64,000 nucleotides of DNA from Alphaproteobacteria bacterium (GTDB lineage: Bacteria > Pseudomonadota > Alphaproteobacteria > JANSWW01): assembly GCA_024743275.1 (NCBI GenBank), contig JANSWW010000005.1, positions 220,849 through 284,848 on the forward strand, written 5' to 3'. Shown here one piece after another: positions 27,614 to 36,029 of the stretch. Each line of letters begins with the position of its first letter. Position 1 is the first letter of the stretch. A program made the translations under genes and the position numbers. The notes below the pieces were generated by a model, which made no database searches, was not told the DNA's origin, and saw only the letters and a list, made by a program, of their open reading frames with translations.

Positions 27614-28408
27614 TCAGTGGGAGAGGATCTGGGAGAGGAACAGCTTGGTCCGGTCCGACTTCGGATTGTTGAAGAACTCCTGCGGCGGCGCCTGTTCGAC
27701 GATCTCCCCGCGGTCCATGAAGATCACCCGGTCGGCGACCTTGTTGGCGAAGCCCATCTCGTGGGTCACCACGATCATGGTCATGCCCTCGGCCGCGAGA
27801 TCGACCATGGTGTCGAGCACCTCGGAAATCATCTCCGGATCAAGCGCGGACGTCGGTTCGTCGAACAGCATCACATTCGGGTTCATGCACAAGGACCGCG
27901 CGATCGCCACCCGCTGCTGCTGACCGCCGGAAAGCTGACCCGGATATTTGTCGGCCTGCTCCGGAATCCGCACACGGGTGAGGAACTTCATGGCGATCTC
28001 CTCCGCCTCCCCTTTCGGCATCTTCTTCACCCAGATCGGCGCGAGCGTGCAGTTCTGCAGCACCGTCAGATGCGGGAAGAGATTGAAGGACTGGAACACC
28101 ATGCCGACTTCCTGACGGATGGCGTCGAGATTGCGGATGTCGTCGTTCAACGTGACGCCGTCGACGATGATGTCGCCTTCCTGATGCTCCTCAAGCCGGT
28201 TGATGCAGCGGATCAGGGTGGACTTGCCGGAACCGGACGGTCCGCAGACCACGATCCGTTCCCCACGCATCACGGTGAGGTTGATGTCTTTCAGCACGTG
28301 AAAGCGGCCATACCACTTGTTCACGTCGAGCATCTGGATGACGACCTCGTTGGTGATCGAGGACGCGACCTGAGAGGTGGTCTGCGGTGCTTCAAACTGT
28401 TCGGACAT
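27614..28408 (-). CDS. aapP: General L-amino acid ABC transporter, ATP-binding protein
   Basis: 264-residue ATPase with Walker [14 protein letters not shown], the Q-loop, signature motif [17 protein letters not shown], Walker [16 protein letters not shown] and the switch His in VVTHEMGF. Length and sequence fit the polar-amino-acid uptake (PAAT) subfamily. The second of two close ATGs (28406-28408) is chosen because GGAGA sits 8 nt upstream. It drives the AapQM permease pair encoded immediately upstream. Confidence 0.95.
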   Translation of the reverse strand: MSEQFEAPQTTSQVASSITNEVVIQMLDVNKWYGRFHVLKDINLTVMRGERIVVCGPSGSGKSTLIRCINRLEEHQEGDIIVDGVTLNDDIRNLDAIRQEVGMVFQSFNLFPHLTVLQNCTLAPIWVKKMPKGEAEEIAMKFLTRVRIPEQADKYPGQLSGGQQQRVAIARSLCMNPNVMLFDEPTSALDPEMISEVLDTMVDLAAEGMTMIVVTHEMGFANKVADRVIFMDRGEIVEQAPPQEFFNNPKSDRTKLFLSQILSH

Positions 28409-28474
28409 TGACATTCTCCAAGCGGAAATTCTCGAAGGGGCACCGGTGCCGGCGCCCCGAGAAGTGATGACGGC

Positions 28475-29599
28475 CTAGTGACCGGTATGCAGTTTCTTCT
28501 CCAGGAAGATCGAGTATTGCGACATGCCGAAGCAGAACACGAAGAACAGGATCGCGGTGAAGGCGTAGCCCTCCACGGCGAGCCCGAACCATTTCGGGTC
28601 CTGCGAGGCGGCCCGCACGATGTTCAGCACATCGAACAGGCCGATGATCAGCACCAGGGTCGTGTCCTTGAAAAGACCGATGAAGCCGGACACGATGCCG
28701 GGGATCACCGCCTTCAAGGCCTGTGGCATCACCACCAGTCCCATCATCTTCCAATAGCTGAGCCCCATCGAGGCGGCGGCCTCGTACTGGCCCTTGGGGA
28801 TCGACTGCAGCCCGCCCCGGATGGTCTCCGCGCTATAGGCGGCGGAGAACAGGGCGACCGCGATCAGCGCCCGCACCAACTTGTTGAAGTTGACCCCTTC
28901 CGGCAGGAACAGCGGGATCATCACCGACGCCATGAACAGCACGGTGATGAGCGGCACCGCCCGGACCAGCTCGATAAAGCCGATACAGAGCATCTTGATC
29001 ACCGGCATGTTGGAGCGCCGACCAAGGGCGAGCAACACGCCCAGGGGCAGCGACGCCACGATCCCGGTGATCGCGATGATCAGGGTGAGGAAGAGCCCGC
29101 CCCACTGGCTGGTTTCCACCACCGGCATGCCGAACACGCCGCCATAGAACATGAACCCGGCCAGGAACGGGAAAATGAATAGCAGGAAGACCGCCAGTTC
29201 CCGCTTGTATCTGAAACCGCGGAACAGCTTCGAATCCCAGAACATCAACGGCAGCATGCCGATGAACAGGACGGCGAAGGTCAGGTTGATCCGCCACTGC
29301 TCCTCCGACGGATAGAAGCCGTACATGAACTGATTGAAGCGGATCTTCACGAACACCCAACAGGCGCCGCCCGTGCCGATACAGTTATCCCGGGTATCGC
29401 CCGAAATGGTGGCGTTGAAGATCAGCCAATTCAGCAAAGGCGGGACCGAATACCACAGGAAGACAATCCCGAGGAGGGTCATGAAGACGTTGAGCGGCGA
29501 CGACAGCAGGTTCTGCATTATCCAGCCGCGCACACCGACGTAGGATCCCGGCGGCTCACGGTCGGGCTTTGGGATGTGATGAGCGGTTGTCTCTGCCAT
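28475..29599 (-). CDS. aapM: General L-amino acid ABC transporter, permease AapM
   Basis: 374-residue inner-membrane permease of the PAAT family. The N-terminal part (about 25-160) has extra helices characteristic of AapM/BztC, followed by the core permease with LPLGVLLALGRRS and the EAA loop LSYWKMMGLVVMPQALKAVIPG that contacts AapP. The frame runs 6 codons further upstream, but ATG 29597-29599 is preferred, with AAAGGTAG just upstream. It lies 4 nt after aapQ. Confidence 0.93.
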   Translation of the reverse strand: MAETTAHHIPKPDREPPGSYVGVRGWIMQNLLSSPLNVFMTLLGIVFLWYSVPPLLNWLIFNATISGDTRDNCIGTGGACWVFVKIRFNQFMYGFYPSEEQWRINLTFAVLFIGMLPLMFWDSKLFRGFRYKRELAVFLLFIFPFLAGFMFYGGVFGMPVVETSQWGGLFLTLIIAITGIVASLPLGVLLALGRRSNMPVIKMLCIGFIELVRAVPLITVLFMASVMIPLFLPEGVNFNKLVRALIAVALFSAAYSAETIRGGLQSIPKGQYEAAASMGLSYWKMMGLVVMPQALKAVIPGIVSGFIGLFKDTTLVLIIGLFDVLNIVRAASQDPKWFGLAVEGYAFTAILFFVFCFGMSQYSIFLEKKLHTGH

Positions 29600-29603
29600 C
29601 GGA

Positions 29604-30800
29604 CTACCTTTCAACAAGCTGCGTGCGCGCGTTGTACCAATTCATGAAGAGTGAAATGGACAGCGACACGGTCAGATAGACGAGCATGGTGATGAAGATG
29701 ACCTCGACGGCCTGGCCGGTCTGATTGAGCGTCGTGCCCGTAAAGACCGACACCAGGTCGGGATAGCCGATGGCGACGGCGAGCGAGGAGTTCTTCGTGA
29801 CATTGAGATAGATGCTGGTCTGCGGCGGAATGATCAGCCGCAGCGCCTGGGGCAGGACGACCAGCCGCATCATCATATTGGGTCTGAGACCCAATGCCTT
29901 GGCGGCTTCCTTCTGCCCTTTGCTGACCGAGATGATCCCCGCCCGAACGATCTCCGCCAGGAAGCCCGCGTGATAGGTCGTAAGCGCGATCAGAAGGGCC
30001 AGGAACTCGGGCGGCATCCTTGTGCCGCCGGCGAAGTTGAAGCCTTTCAGTTCCGGATAATCGAAGGTGAGCGGAAAACCGGTCACCGCCGAGGCCAACA
30101 GCGGAAGGCCGACAATGAGGCCCACGCTGGTCAGAAAGACCGGGAATTGCTCCCCTGTCGCGTCCTGCCGCTTCCTGGCCCAGCGGGCGATCACGATGGC
30201 GATCACAACGGCCACCAGGCCGGCGATCGGGATCAAGGAGAACCCAGGCTCGGCGATCGGGGTTGGGACATAGGTCCCGCGATTGTTGATGAAGAAACCG
30301 GCCCCGAGATCGATCGACTGCCGGACGCGCGGCAGCAGGTTCAGGATGACGAAATACCAGAAGAGGATTTGCAGAAGCAGCGGGACGTTCCGGATGATCT
30401 CGACATAGGCGCGGGCGATCTTGTTGATCAGCCAGTTGTCCGACAGGCGAAGGATGCCGACGAAAAAGCCGAGGATTGTGCAGAGAATAATCGAGAGAAC
30501 CGACACCAGCATGGTGTTCAGCAGGCCGACGAGGAAGGCTCTGCCATAGGAATCAACGGGATCGTAGGGCACCAGCGACATCATGATGTCGAAGCCGGCG
30601 GTTGAACTGAAGAAATCGAAACCGGAGGCGATGCCCCGCGTTTCAAGATTATGGATCGTATTGGAGGCGAGATAGCCGATTCCGGCCAGTACCAGCGCCA
30701 GGACGATGGCCTGATAAACGACCGCCCTGAACCGCTGATCGGAGAAACTCAGTTTGAGTTTCCGTCCGGCGGAAGGGTTTTCGCGTGTTTCGACCGCCAT
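29604..30800 (-). CDS. aapQ: General L-amino acid ABC transporter, permease AapQ
   Basis: 398-residue inner-membrane permease, the usual length of AapQ/BztB. The N-terminal helix LALVLAGIGYLASNTIHNLE is followed by a distinctive periplasmic and TM extension (about 180-260), and the EAA loop is ALGLRPNMMMRLVVLPQALRL near residue 305 (quoted in part). It is preceded by a 200-bp gap with a strong hairpin that separates it from aapJ. Pairs with AapM. Confidence 0.93.
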   Translation of the reverse strand: MAVETRENPSAGRKLKLSFSDQRFRAVVYQAIVLALVLAGIGYLASNTIHNLETRGIASGFDFFSSTAGFDIMMSLVPYDPVDSYGRAFLVGLLNTMLVSVLSIILCTILGFFVGILRLSDNWLINKIARAYVEIIRNVPLLLQILFWYFVILNLLPRVRQSIDLGAGFFINNRGTYVPTPIAEPGFSLIPIAGLVAVVIAIVIARWARKRQDATGEQFPVFLTSVGLIVGLPLLASAVTGFPLTFDYPELKGFNFAGGTRMPPEFLALLIALTTYHAGFLAEIVRAGIISVSKGQKEAAKALGLRPNMMMRLVVLPQALRLIIPPQTSIYLNVTKNSSLAVAIGYPDLVSVFTGTTLNQTGQAVEVIFITMLVYLTVSLSISLFMNWYNARTQLVER

Positions 30801-30961
30801 AAGCCAAAACCCCTGTGGTTTGTCGTGGGTGTCATGGTCGCTGCCTCAGTCTCCCTGGGCCCGCCTTATCGAACGGCTGGGCTCCCCCTGATACACGACC
30901 CAAGCAAACTCTTTGGCACCGGGACCTGCTGTCCATTGCGGCCGCGGTCTCCCGGAAAGAG

Positions 30962-30992
30962 CGACACCCGGCTCCAGAGGAACCGGGTGTCG
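30962..30992 (-). terminator. Strong hairpin after aapJ, probable partial terminator or mRNA stabiliser
   Basis: A perfect 10-bp stem CGACACCCGG/CCGGGTGTCG (30962-30971, 30983-30992) begins 11 nt after the aapJ stop. On the minus strand only CTCTTTCC follows, so it is not a canonical terminator. Such a hairpin between a binding-protein gene and its permeases usually lets the binding protein be made in excess. Confidence 0.7.
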
Positions 30993-31003
30993 TCCAGATC
31001 TTC

Positions 31004-32032
31004 TTACCGGAACGGCGGGGCGTAGAGGATGCCACCTTCCGTCCACAGGGCGTTGATACCGCGCGGCAGGCCGAGCGGCGTGTTCACGCCGACATTGCGC
31101 TCATAGCTTTCTTCGAAGTTACCGACCTGCTTGATGATCTGGTAAGCGAAGTCGGCCGGCAGCCCCAGCTGGGCACCGTATTCGCCTTCGACACCGAGCA
31201 TCCGGCGGATTTCCGGGTTTTCGGAGTTGGACTTGAGGTCATCGACATTGGCGGAGGTGACGCCGAGTTCTTCCGCGATGATCATGGTGTTGAGCGACCA
31301 GCGGATGATGTCACCCCAGTTGTTGTCGCCATGACGGGACACCGGGCCGAGCGGCTCCTTGGAGATGGTCTCCGGCAGCACGACATGGTCGGCCGGGACC
31401 GGCAGGACCGCACGGATCGAGGCGAGGCCCGACTTGTCGGTCGTGTACGCATCGCAACGGCCGGCGAGATAGGCGTTCTTGGTCTCTTCGGCGTTCTCGA
31501 ACACGACCGGGCTGATACCCAGGTTGTTGGCCCGGCTGAAGTCGGTGAGGTTCAGTTCGGTGGTCGTCCCGGTCGTGACACAGACCGACGCGCCGGAAAG
31601 GTCGAGCGCGCTGCCGACACCGAGGTCCTTGCGGACCATGAAGCCCTGACCGTCATAGAAGTTCACGCCGTGGAAGTCGAAACCGAGATTGTTATCGCGG
31701 CTGAAGGTCCAGGTCGTGGTCCGGGACAGAAGATCGACCTCGCCGGACTGCAGCGCGGTGAAACGCTCCTTCGACGTGGTCGGGATGAACTTCACATTGC
31801 CCTTTTCACCGAAGATGGCCGCGGAGATCGCGTAGCAGACATCGGCGTCGACACCGGTCCACACACCCTCGTCATCCGGGAAGGCGAAGCCGGGAGAGGT
31901 CCCCGTACCAACGCCGCAGAGGATTTGCCCGCGGTCCTTGATCGCCGCCAACGTGTCTTGAGCGCTGGCGGTGGTCGCAAAAGCGGAGACACCGACGGCC
32001 GCCGCGATGGCGGCCGAAAGAATGGTTTTCAT
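31004..32032 (-). CDS. aapJ: General L-amino acid ABC transporter, periplasmic binding protein
   Basis: 342-residue substrate-binding protein with signal peptide MKTILSAAIAAAVGVSAFA cleaved near TASA-QD. The mature part begins QDTLAAIKDRGQILCGVGTG, typical of AapJ/BztA, with DADVCYAISAAIFG and the lobe-two block LDLSGASVCVTTGTTTELNL. It captures a broad range of L-amino acids for AapQMP. The ATG at 32030-32032 is preferred over an upstream GTG because AGGGAG is 8 nt upstream. Confidence 0.95.
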   Translation of the reverse strand: MKTILSAAIAAAVGVSAFATTASAQDTLAAIKDRGQILCGVGTGTSPGFAFPDDEGVWTGVDADVCYAISAAIFGEKGNVKFIPTTSKERFTALQSGEVDLLSRTTTWTFSRDNNLGFDFHGVNFYDGQGFMVRKDLGVGSALDLSGASVCVTTGTTTELNLTDFSRANNLGISPVVFENAEETKNAYLAGRCDAYTTDKSGLASIRAVLPVPADHVVLPETISKEPLGPVSRHGDNNWGDIIRWSLNTMIIAEELGVTSANVDDLKSNSENPEIRRMLGVEGEYGAQLGLPADFAYQIIKQVGNFEESYERNVGVNTPLGLPRGINALWTEGGILYAPPFR

Positions 32033-32049
32033 GTTGAACACTCCCTGTT

Positions 32050-32181
32050 CGGTTCGGTTCGTTTATCGCTACCCGCGGCCGACCGGACCCATGTGCCGAA
32101 CTGGCGTACCGGATTGGCCAACCGCCGATGGTCTGCTGCCCCTGGAGAACAATTGGCGCCGAACCGTTATGGCTCGGTTCG
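32050..32181 (-). promoter_or_regulatory. aapJ leader with a hairpin and a competing repeat next to the ribosome site
   Basis: On the minus strand, CGAACCG (32181-32175) can pair with CGGTTCG (32166-32160) as a 7-bp hairpin. The same CGGTTCG arm is also complementary to the overlapping CGAACCGAACCG at 32061-32050, which ends three nt before the AGGGAG ribosome site. If transcription starts upstream of 32181, the two pairings exclude each other. This is a sequence observation; regulation is inferred. Confidence 0.35.
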
Positions 32182-32300
32182 TACGCCCCACGAGCCCCCA
32201 CAAGGACAGACCCCTGCCATGCGTATCGCGCATAATGGTGCGGCGCAATACCTTAAGTTACGCAAAAGTGAAATTTTCCGACGCAGGATGACACCCCCTC

Positions 32301-33113
32301 TCAGCTACCTGCCGAATGGGCCCAAAATTCTTGGGTTTTAATGGTTAACCACTGATCCCGTTCGGCGGAAAGACACCCCCGCATGGTCTTTTGATTGCCG
32401 AGATAGACCTGACGGGCGCATCGCCCGTGGGCCTCGGCCGCCTGGCTCAGGGCCGGCGAGGAAGCGCGGGTCCCGTGGACCTTCCCGAACAGCCCTTCCC
32501 GCGCATCCCGGTCCACCCGGCCGCCGAGGGGCAGACGGTTGACGACACGATTGAGATAGTCGGCGGCCTTTGTGTCGACGGCATCCGCGTCGACCACTTC
32601 GGCGCCGATCTTGCGCAACGGCCCGAAGGCGGTGGCGAGCTGTTCCGGGGTATGGGGGTCGGGGTCGCCGATGGTCGGCTCCGGCACCAACGCCGTCTTT
32701 TCCCCGACGCTGACCAGAAGCCCGGTGAGACCATGCTGTTTCTTAAGGGCGGCGGAGACCGTCACCATGACCGAGGTGTGCCCGCGATAGGATCGAATCT
32801 CCAGATCGCCCGCCGCAAGGGACATCCGACGGCCGTCGGCCAGCACCCCGACAAGCCGAATGCCCTCGCCCGCGCCCACGTCATAGGCCGTGCCCCGGGT
32901 CGGTTGCGCCCGCTTCTGCTCCATACAGAAGGTGGTTAGTTCGGCATGGCAGCGTGTCCGGTCGCACTGCATTTCCATCGGCTCGGCCATCGCGATCAAC
33001 CCGAGCACCTGGGGGGCCGCCTGGGCCTGTCCCGCAGCGCCGCCTCCGAACACCAAGGCAGCCAGGGCGCCGGCCAAAATCGTACCCACCGATCGTCCGC
33101 CCGATTTCCGCAT
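32301..33113 (-). CDS. Secreted protein of unknown function with five cysteines
   Basis: 270 residues from ATG 33111-33113 (GGAGG 8 nt upstream; the frame runs open further up but without support). A signal peptide covers about 1-33 (TILAGALAALVFGGGAAGQA then AQA cleavage). The mature part contains MQCDRTRCHAELTTFCMEQK near its start and two more Cys near the C-terminus, so disulphides are likely in the periplasm. The middle half is beta-rich and contains LEIRSYRGHTSVMVTVSAAL. I do not recognise the family. It diverges from metC and precedes the aap operon on the same strand. Confidence 0.75.
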   Translation of the reverse strand: MRKSGGRSVGTILAGALAALVFGGGAAGQAQAAPQVLGLIAMAEPMEMQCDRTRCHAELTTFCMEQKRAQPTRGTAYDVGAGEGIRLVGVLADGRRMSLAAGDLEIRSYRGHTSVMVTVSAALKKQHGLTGLLVSVGEKTALVPEPTIGDPDPHTPEQLATAFGPLRKIGAEVVDADAVDTKAADYLNRVVNRLPLGGRVDRDAREGLFGKVHGTRASSPALSQAAEAHGRCARQVYLGNQKTMRGCLSAERDQWLTIKTQEFWAHSAGS

Positions 33114-33362
33114 CCTCTCATCCTCCCGCTTATTGGCCTCTGCCGCGGCCACGTTTCCAGGGAGCGCCTTCCGCGCGGCGCTCCAGCTTTGATTGAACCC
33201 GGCTTTGGGGAAACAGTGCGCCCGTTTCGGCGTTCCGTCCAGGGTTTGGAGGCCGGATGGAGGCCCGACGACATCCCTGGCATTCCGCAGAATTCGGCTT
33301 CCCAGGCAATGACCAGTTGATATGGTTGCCGCACCCGCCGCCACATTTTATGGGGAGTCTTG

Positions 33363-34562
33363 ATGAGCGCGTCCGGTAACTCTTTGAAAGACAAGAAAAC
33401 AGCGACCAAGCTCGCCCATGCGGGCCGGGATCCGCAGGCTCATAACGGCGCGGTGAACGTTCCGGTCTACCAAGTCTCGACCATCCTCAAGCCGAGCTAT
33501 GCCGCCTGGAAAGAGGCGCGTCAGCCCGGTTATCCCGGTTACATCTATGGCACCAAGGGGACGCCGACGAGCCGCTCTTTCGAGGCGGCGGTCGCCGAAC
33601 TCTACGGGGCCAAGGACGTCTTTGCGACAACGAGCGGCCTGGCGGCCGTGACACATCCCTTTCTGGGCCTGCTGCAGTCCGGCGACCATGTCCTCGTCAC
33701 CGATTCGGCCTACCGCCCGTGCCGAGCGTTCTGCGACGGATTCCTGAGCCGTTACGGGGTCGCCACCACCTATTACGATCCGACAATCGGCGCCGGAATC
33801 GCCGATCTCATCCAGCCGAACACCAAGCTCGTCTGGACCGAAAGCCCCGGGTCGCAAACCTTCGAGGTCCAGGATATCCCCGCCATCGCCGAGGCCGCGC
33901 ACGAGAAGGGATGCTTGGTCGGCATCGACAACACCTGGGGCACGGCCCTCGGCCTCGATGCGCTCGGTAAGGGCTGCGACATCGTGGTCGAGGCGGTGAC
34001 GAAATATATCGGTGGCCATTCGGATCTGCTGATGGGCCTTGTGGCGACCGGCGACCGGGTCGGCCCGGAGTTACGTCAAACCGCAAAGCTGATCGGCGAC
34101 ACGCCCAGCGGAGAGATGTATGCCCTCGCGAACCGGGGCCTTAGGACAATGAAGCTGCGATTCGAAAAGAGCTTCGAGAACAGCCTCAAGGTCGCCGCCT
34201 GGTTCGAGCGGCAGCCCTTGGTCAAACGGGTGATCCATCCGGGGCTGCCGAGCCATCCGCAGCACGACCTGTGGAAACGTGACTTCACCGGCGGTGCCGG
34301 CCTTTTCGCCGTGATCCTGGAAAGCCGGGACGACGCGGCCATCGGCGCCTTGATGGACGGTCTTTCCTTCTTCGGTATCGGCGCGAGCTGGGGCGGATAT
34401 GAAAGCCTCATTCTGGCCGACGATCCGGCCAAGTTCAGGACCGTGACGGAGTGGACCGAGGAAGGCCAGCTGCTGCGGCTCTACACCGGACTCGAAGACG
34501 CCGACGACCTGATCGAGGATCTCGCGGCCGGCCTCGACCGCTACGCCCGGATCGTGAAGTGA
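33363..34562 (+). CDS. metC: Cystathionine beta-lyase (Cys/Met metabolism PLP enzyme)
   Basis: 399-residue gamma-family PLP enzyme cleaving cystathionine to homocysteine, pyruvate and ammonia. YGTKGTPTSRSFEAAVAELY is the substrate/PLP segment, and the Schiff-base Lys is in VVEAVTKYIGGHSDLLMG. The pattern IYGTKGTPT and the C-terminal SWGGYESL fit the beta-lyase branch rather than the gamma-synthases. The start ATG has GGGGAG upstream. Its stop overlaps the hisI GTG (GTGA), so the two are translationally coupled. Confidence 0.88.
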   Translation: MSASGNSLKDKKTATKLAHAGRDPQAHNGAVNVPVYQVSTILKPSYAAWKEARQPGYPGYIYGTKGTPTSRSFEAAVAELYGAKDVFATTSGLAAVTHPFLGLLQSGDHVLVTDSAYRPCRAFCDGFLSRYGVATTYYDPTIGAGIADLIQPNTKLVWTESPGSQTFEVQDIPAIAEAAHEKGCLVGIDNTWGTALGLDALGKGCDIVVEAVTKYIGGHSDLLMGLVATGDRVGPELRQTAKLIGDTPSGEMYALANRGLRTMKLRFEKSFENSLKVAAWFERQPLVKRVIHPGLPSHPQHDLWKRDFTGGAGLFAVILESRDDAAIGALMDGLSFFGIGASWGGYESLILADDPAKFRTVTEWTEEGQLLRLYTGLEDADDLIEDLAAGLDRYARIVK

Positions 34563-34963
34563 CCGCTCGAACACCCGATGCCGCGGCCCTTCTCGCCGCC
34601 GTCAAGTTCGACGAAAACGGCCTCGTGCCGGCGATCGCCCAGCAATATGACAGCGGCGAGGTTCTGATGGTCGCCTGGATGACTGCCGAGGCGATCGAGG
34701 AAACCCTCAAGACCGGGCGGGTCTGCTATTGGTCGCGCTCGCGCCAAAGCCTTTGGCGCAAGGGAGAAACCTCCAACCAGGTCCAGCATCTCAAGGAAGC
34801 CCTGATAGACTGCGACGGCGATACGCTGTTGTTGAAGGTCGATCAGGACGGGGTCGCCTGCCATACCGGGCGCCGATCCTGCTTCTACCGGCGGGCCGAC
34901 GCGGACGGCCTGACCGAGGTCGCCGCGGTCGAAATCGACCCGAAGTCGCTCTATGGCGCCTGA
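34559..34963 (+). CDS. hisI: Phosphoribosyl-AMP cyclohydrolase
   Basis: 134-residue HisI, which opens the adenine ring of PR-AMP in histidine synthesis. VLMVAWMTAEAIEETLKTG, the WSRSRQSLWRKGETS block, the Mg-binding D-C-D-G-D stretch and the zinc Cys residues in VACHTGRRSCFYR are all present. Translation starts at GTG 34559-34561 and overlaps the metC stop. A hisI away from other his genes and next to metC is not unusual in alphaproteobacteria. Confidence 0.94.
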   Translation: MTARTPDAAALLAAVKFDENGLVPAIAQQYDSGEVLMVAWMTAEAIEETLKTGRVCYWSRSRQSLWRKGETSNQVQHLKEALIDCDGDTLLLKVDQDGVACHTGRRSCFYRRADADGLTEVAAVEIDPKSLYGA

Positions 34964-35029
34964 ATCCAGGCAGGCCATCTCAAAAAATTCCGGCGGTTTT
35001 TCCGAAAATTAGCAACTTCTTGTGAAGAA

Positions 35030-35043
35030 TTGACGTAGGTCAA
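35030..35043. promoter_or_regulatory. FNR/FixK-type binding site
   Basis: TTGAC-GTAG-GTCAA is a perfect 14-bp palindrome of the CRP/FNR superfamily, fitting TTGA-N6-TCAA. It is centred at 35036.5, exactly 41.5 bp upstream of the inferred RNA start at 35078, as in class II activation. Confidence 0.65.
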
Positions 35044-35065
35044 TGCGTCAGGGGGTTGGGGTCTG

Positions 35066-35071
35066 TAGCGT
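35066..35071 (+). promoter_or_regulatory. -10-like hexamer for the candidate small RNA
   Basis: TAGCGT sits at -12 to -7 relative to an inferred start near 35078. A degenerate -10 with no matching -35 is usual when an FNR-type protein occupies -41.5. Confidence 0.4.
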
Positions 35072-35077
35072 TTGGAT

Positions 35078-35146
35078 TGTCTCAGATCCCTCCCAGCGAA
35101 TGCGCTGACGGCCGATGACCAAGTGTTGTCGGCCGGTCTTTTTTTT
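35078..35146 (+). ncRNA. Candidate FNR/FixK-controlled trans-acting small RNA
   Basis: About 69 nt, in the gap between the convergent hisI and HD-GYP genes. The predicted layout is a 5' unpaired CU-rich stretch (ATCCCTCCCAGC region, 35086-35097, complementary to Shine-Dalgarno sequences), a 5-bp hairpin CAGCG-AATG-CGCTG (35094-35107), then an intrinsic terminator with a T8 tail. There is no convincing reading frame. The alternative is that it is simply the hisI transcript terminator; the upstream palindrome and spacing argue for a separate start. Confidence 0.5.
35109..35146 (+). terminator. Intrinsic terminator downstream of hisI / end of candidate small RNA
   Basis: A 7-bp stem CGGCCGA/TCGGCCG (35109-35115, 35129-35135) with a 13-nt loop is followed by GTC and eight T residues. 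Confidence 0.85.
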
Positions 35147-35189
35147 GGGGAAAGGGTATCTCGACGGCCGTGACAGCCACCCCGCTGGA

Positions 35190-35930
35190 TTACTCGGCGG
35201 CGAACGCCTCCTGCACCCTCATCACCCGCGGCCGGGTCTTCTGGCCACTGATGCGCTCCAGAACATCGCAGGTCGCGTCGACCACCTCGGCGTCGAGCCG
35301 GGTTCCCGCATCCCGTTGCAGGATTTCGACGGTCTCATGGGTGCGCAGCGCCCGGCGGTAGGGCCGGTCGTTGACCACGGCGTCGACGATATCCGCCACC
35401 GCGACGATTCGGGTGACCATCGGCAGATTGGTCCCCGGCAAACCATGGGGATAGCCGGAGCCGTCGAGGCGTTCGTGGTGGTACAGGACCGCGTGTTTGA
35501 CCTCTTCCGTCAGGGTCAGCCCGGAAATCATCCGGTGCCCCTCCTCGGGATGCTCCCTGATGCGCTCGAACTCGTGATCTTCGAGGCTCGTGTCCTTTTG
35601 CAGGATATGGAGCGGCGTGGTCAGTTTTCCGACATCGTGGACATAGCCGGCGAGCGCGGTCTCAAAAACATCGCCGCGGTCGAACCCCATCACCTTTGCG
35701 ATGGCGCCGGACAGATAGCCGGTCCGGGACTGGTGCCGCGCGGTGGCCGCGTCGCGGACCCTGATCGCCGCCTGTAGCGCATCGATCACCTCCGCCGGTT
35801 CCTTGCCCATCGTCGTCGGGCGGAAACGGCTGATGTGATCCATGAACGTGCTCAGCTTGCCGGTCGCAAAGACCTCGAAGCTCTCGCCGAGCTCAATGAT
35901 ATCAATGTCCGCCAGGTCACTCTGAACCAT
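35190..35930 (-). CDS. HD-GYP domain protein, probable cyclic-di-GMP phosphodiesterase
   Basis: 246 residues. The HD-GYP domain fills most of the protein (about 60-235): the first His in TARHQSRTGYLSGAIAKVMG, the HD pair in GYVHDVGKLTTPLHIL, HPEEGHRMISGL, then YHHERLDGSGYPHGLPG with the GYP motif and VADIVDAVVNDRPYR. All metal ligands expected for an active enzyme appear present. There is no receiver or membrane domain, only a short N-terminal region, so its input signal is unknown. It would lower c-di-GMP and favour motility. Confidence 0.9.
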   Translation of the reverse strand: MVQSDLADIDIIELGESFEVFATGKLSTFMDHISRFRPTTMGKEPAEVIDALQAAIRVRDAATARHQSRTGYLSGAIAKVMGFDRGDVFETALAGYVHDVGKLTTPLHILQKDTSLEDHEFERIREHPEEGHRMISGLTLTEEVKHAVLYHHERLDGSGYPHGLPGTNLPMVTRIVAVADIVDAVVNDRPYRRALRTHETVEILQRDAGTRLDAEVVDATCDVLERISGQKTRPRVMRVQEAFAAE

Positions 35931-36011
35931 GATCTAGCCCCCGATGCCTTCCTTCCACACCGGGTATATCCGTAAGATATGAACAAAGATTTAAAGGGAT
36001 GCGAGAATTAG

Positions 36012-36029
36012 CCTAACCTAATGGTTAGG
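36012..36029. repeat. Short perfect hairpin at the 3' end of the rhodanese gene
   Basis: CCTAACC-TAAT-GGTTAGG overlaps the stop codon of the rhodanese gene. It has no T-run on either side, so it is more likely an mRNA 3' structure or operator for the downstream HD-GYP gene than an intrinsic terminator. Confidence 0.4.

Noticed and set aside
32225..32250. NtrC-like half site TGGTGC upstream of aapJ
   Set aside because: The second half site does not match at the required spacing, and no -24/-12 promoter follows.
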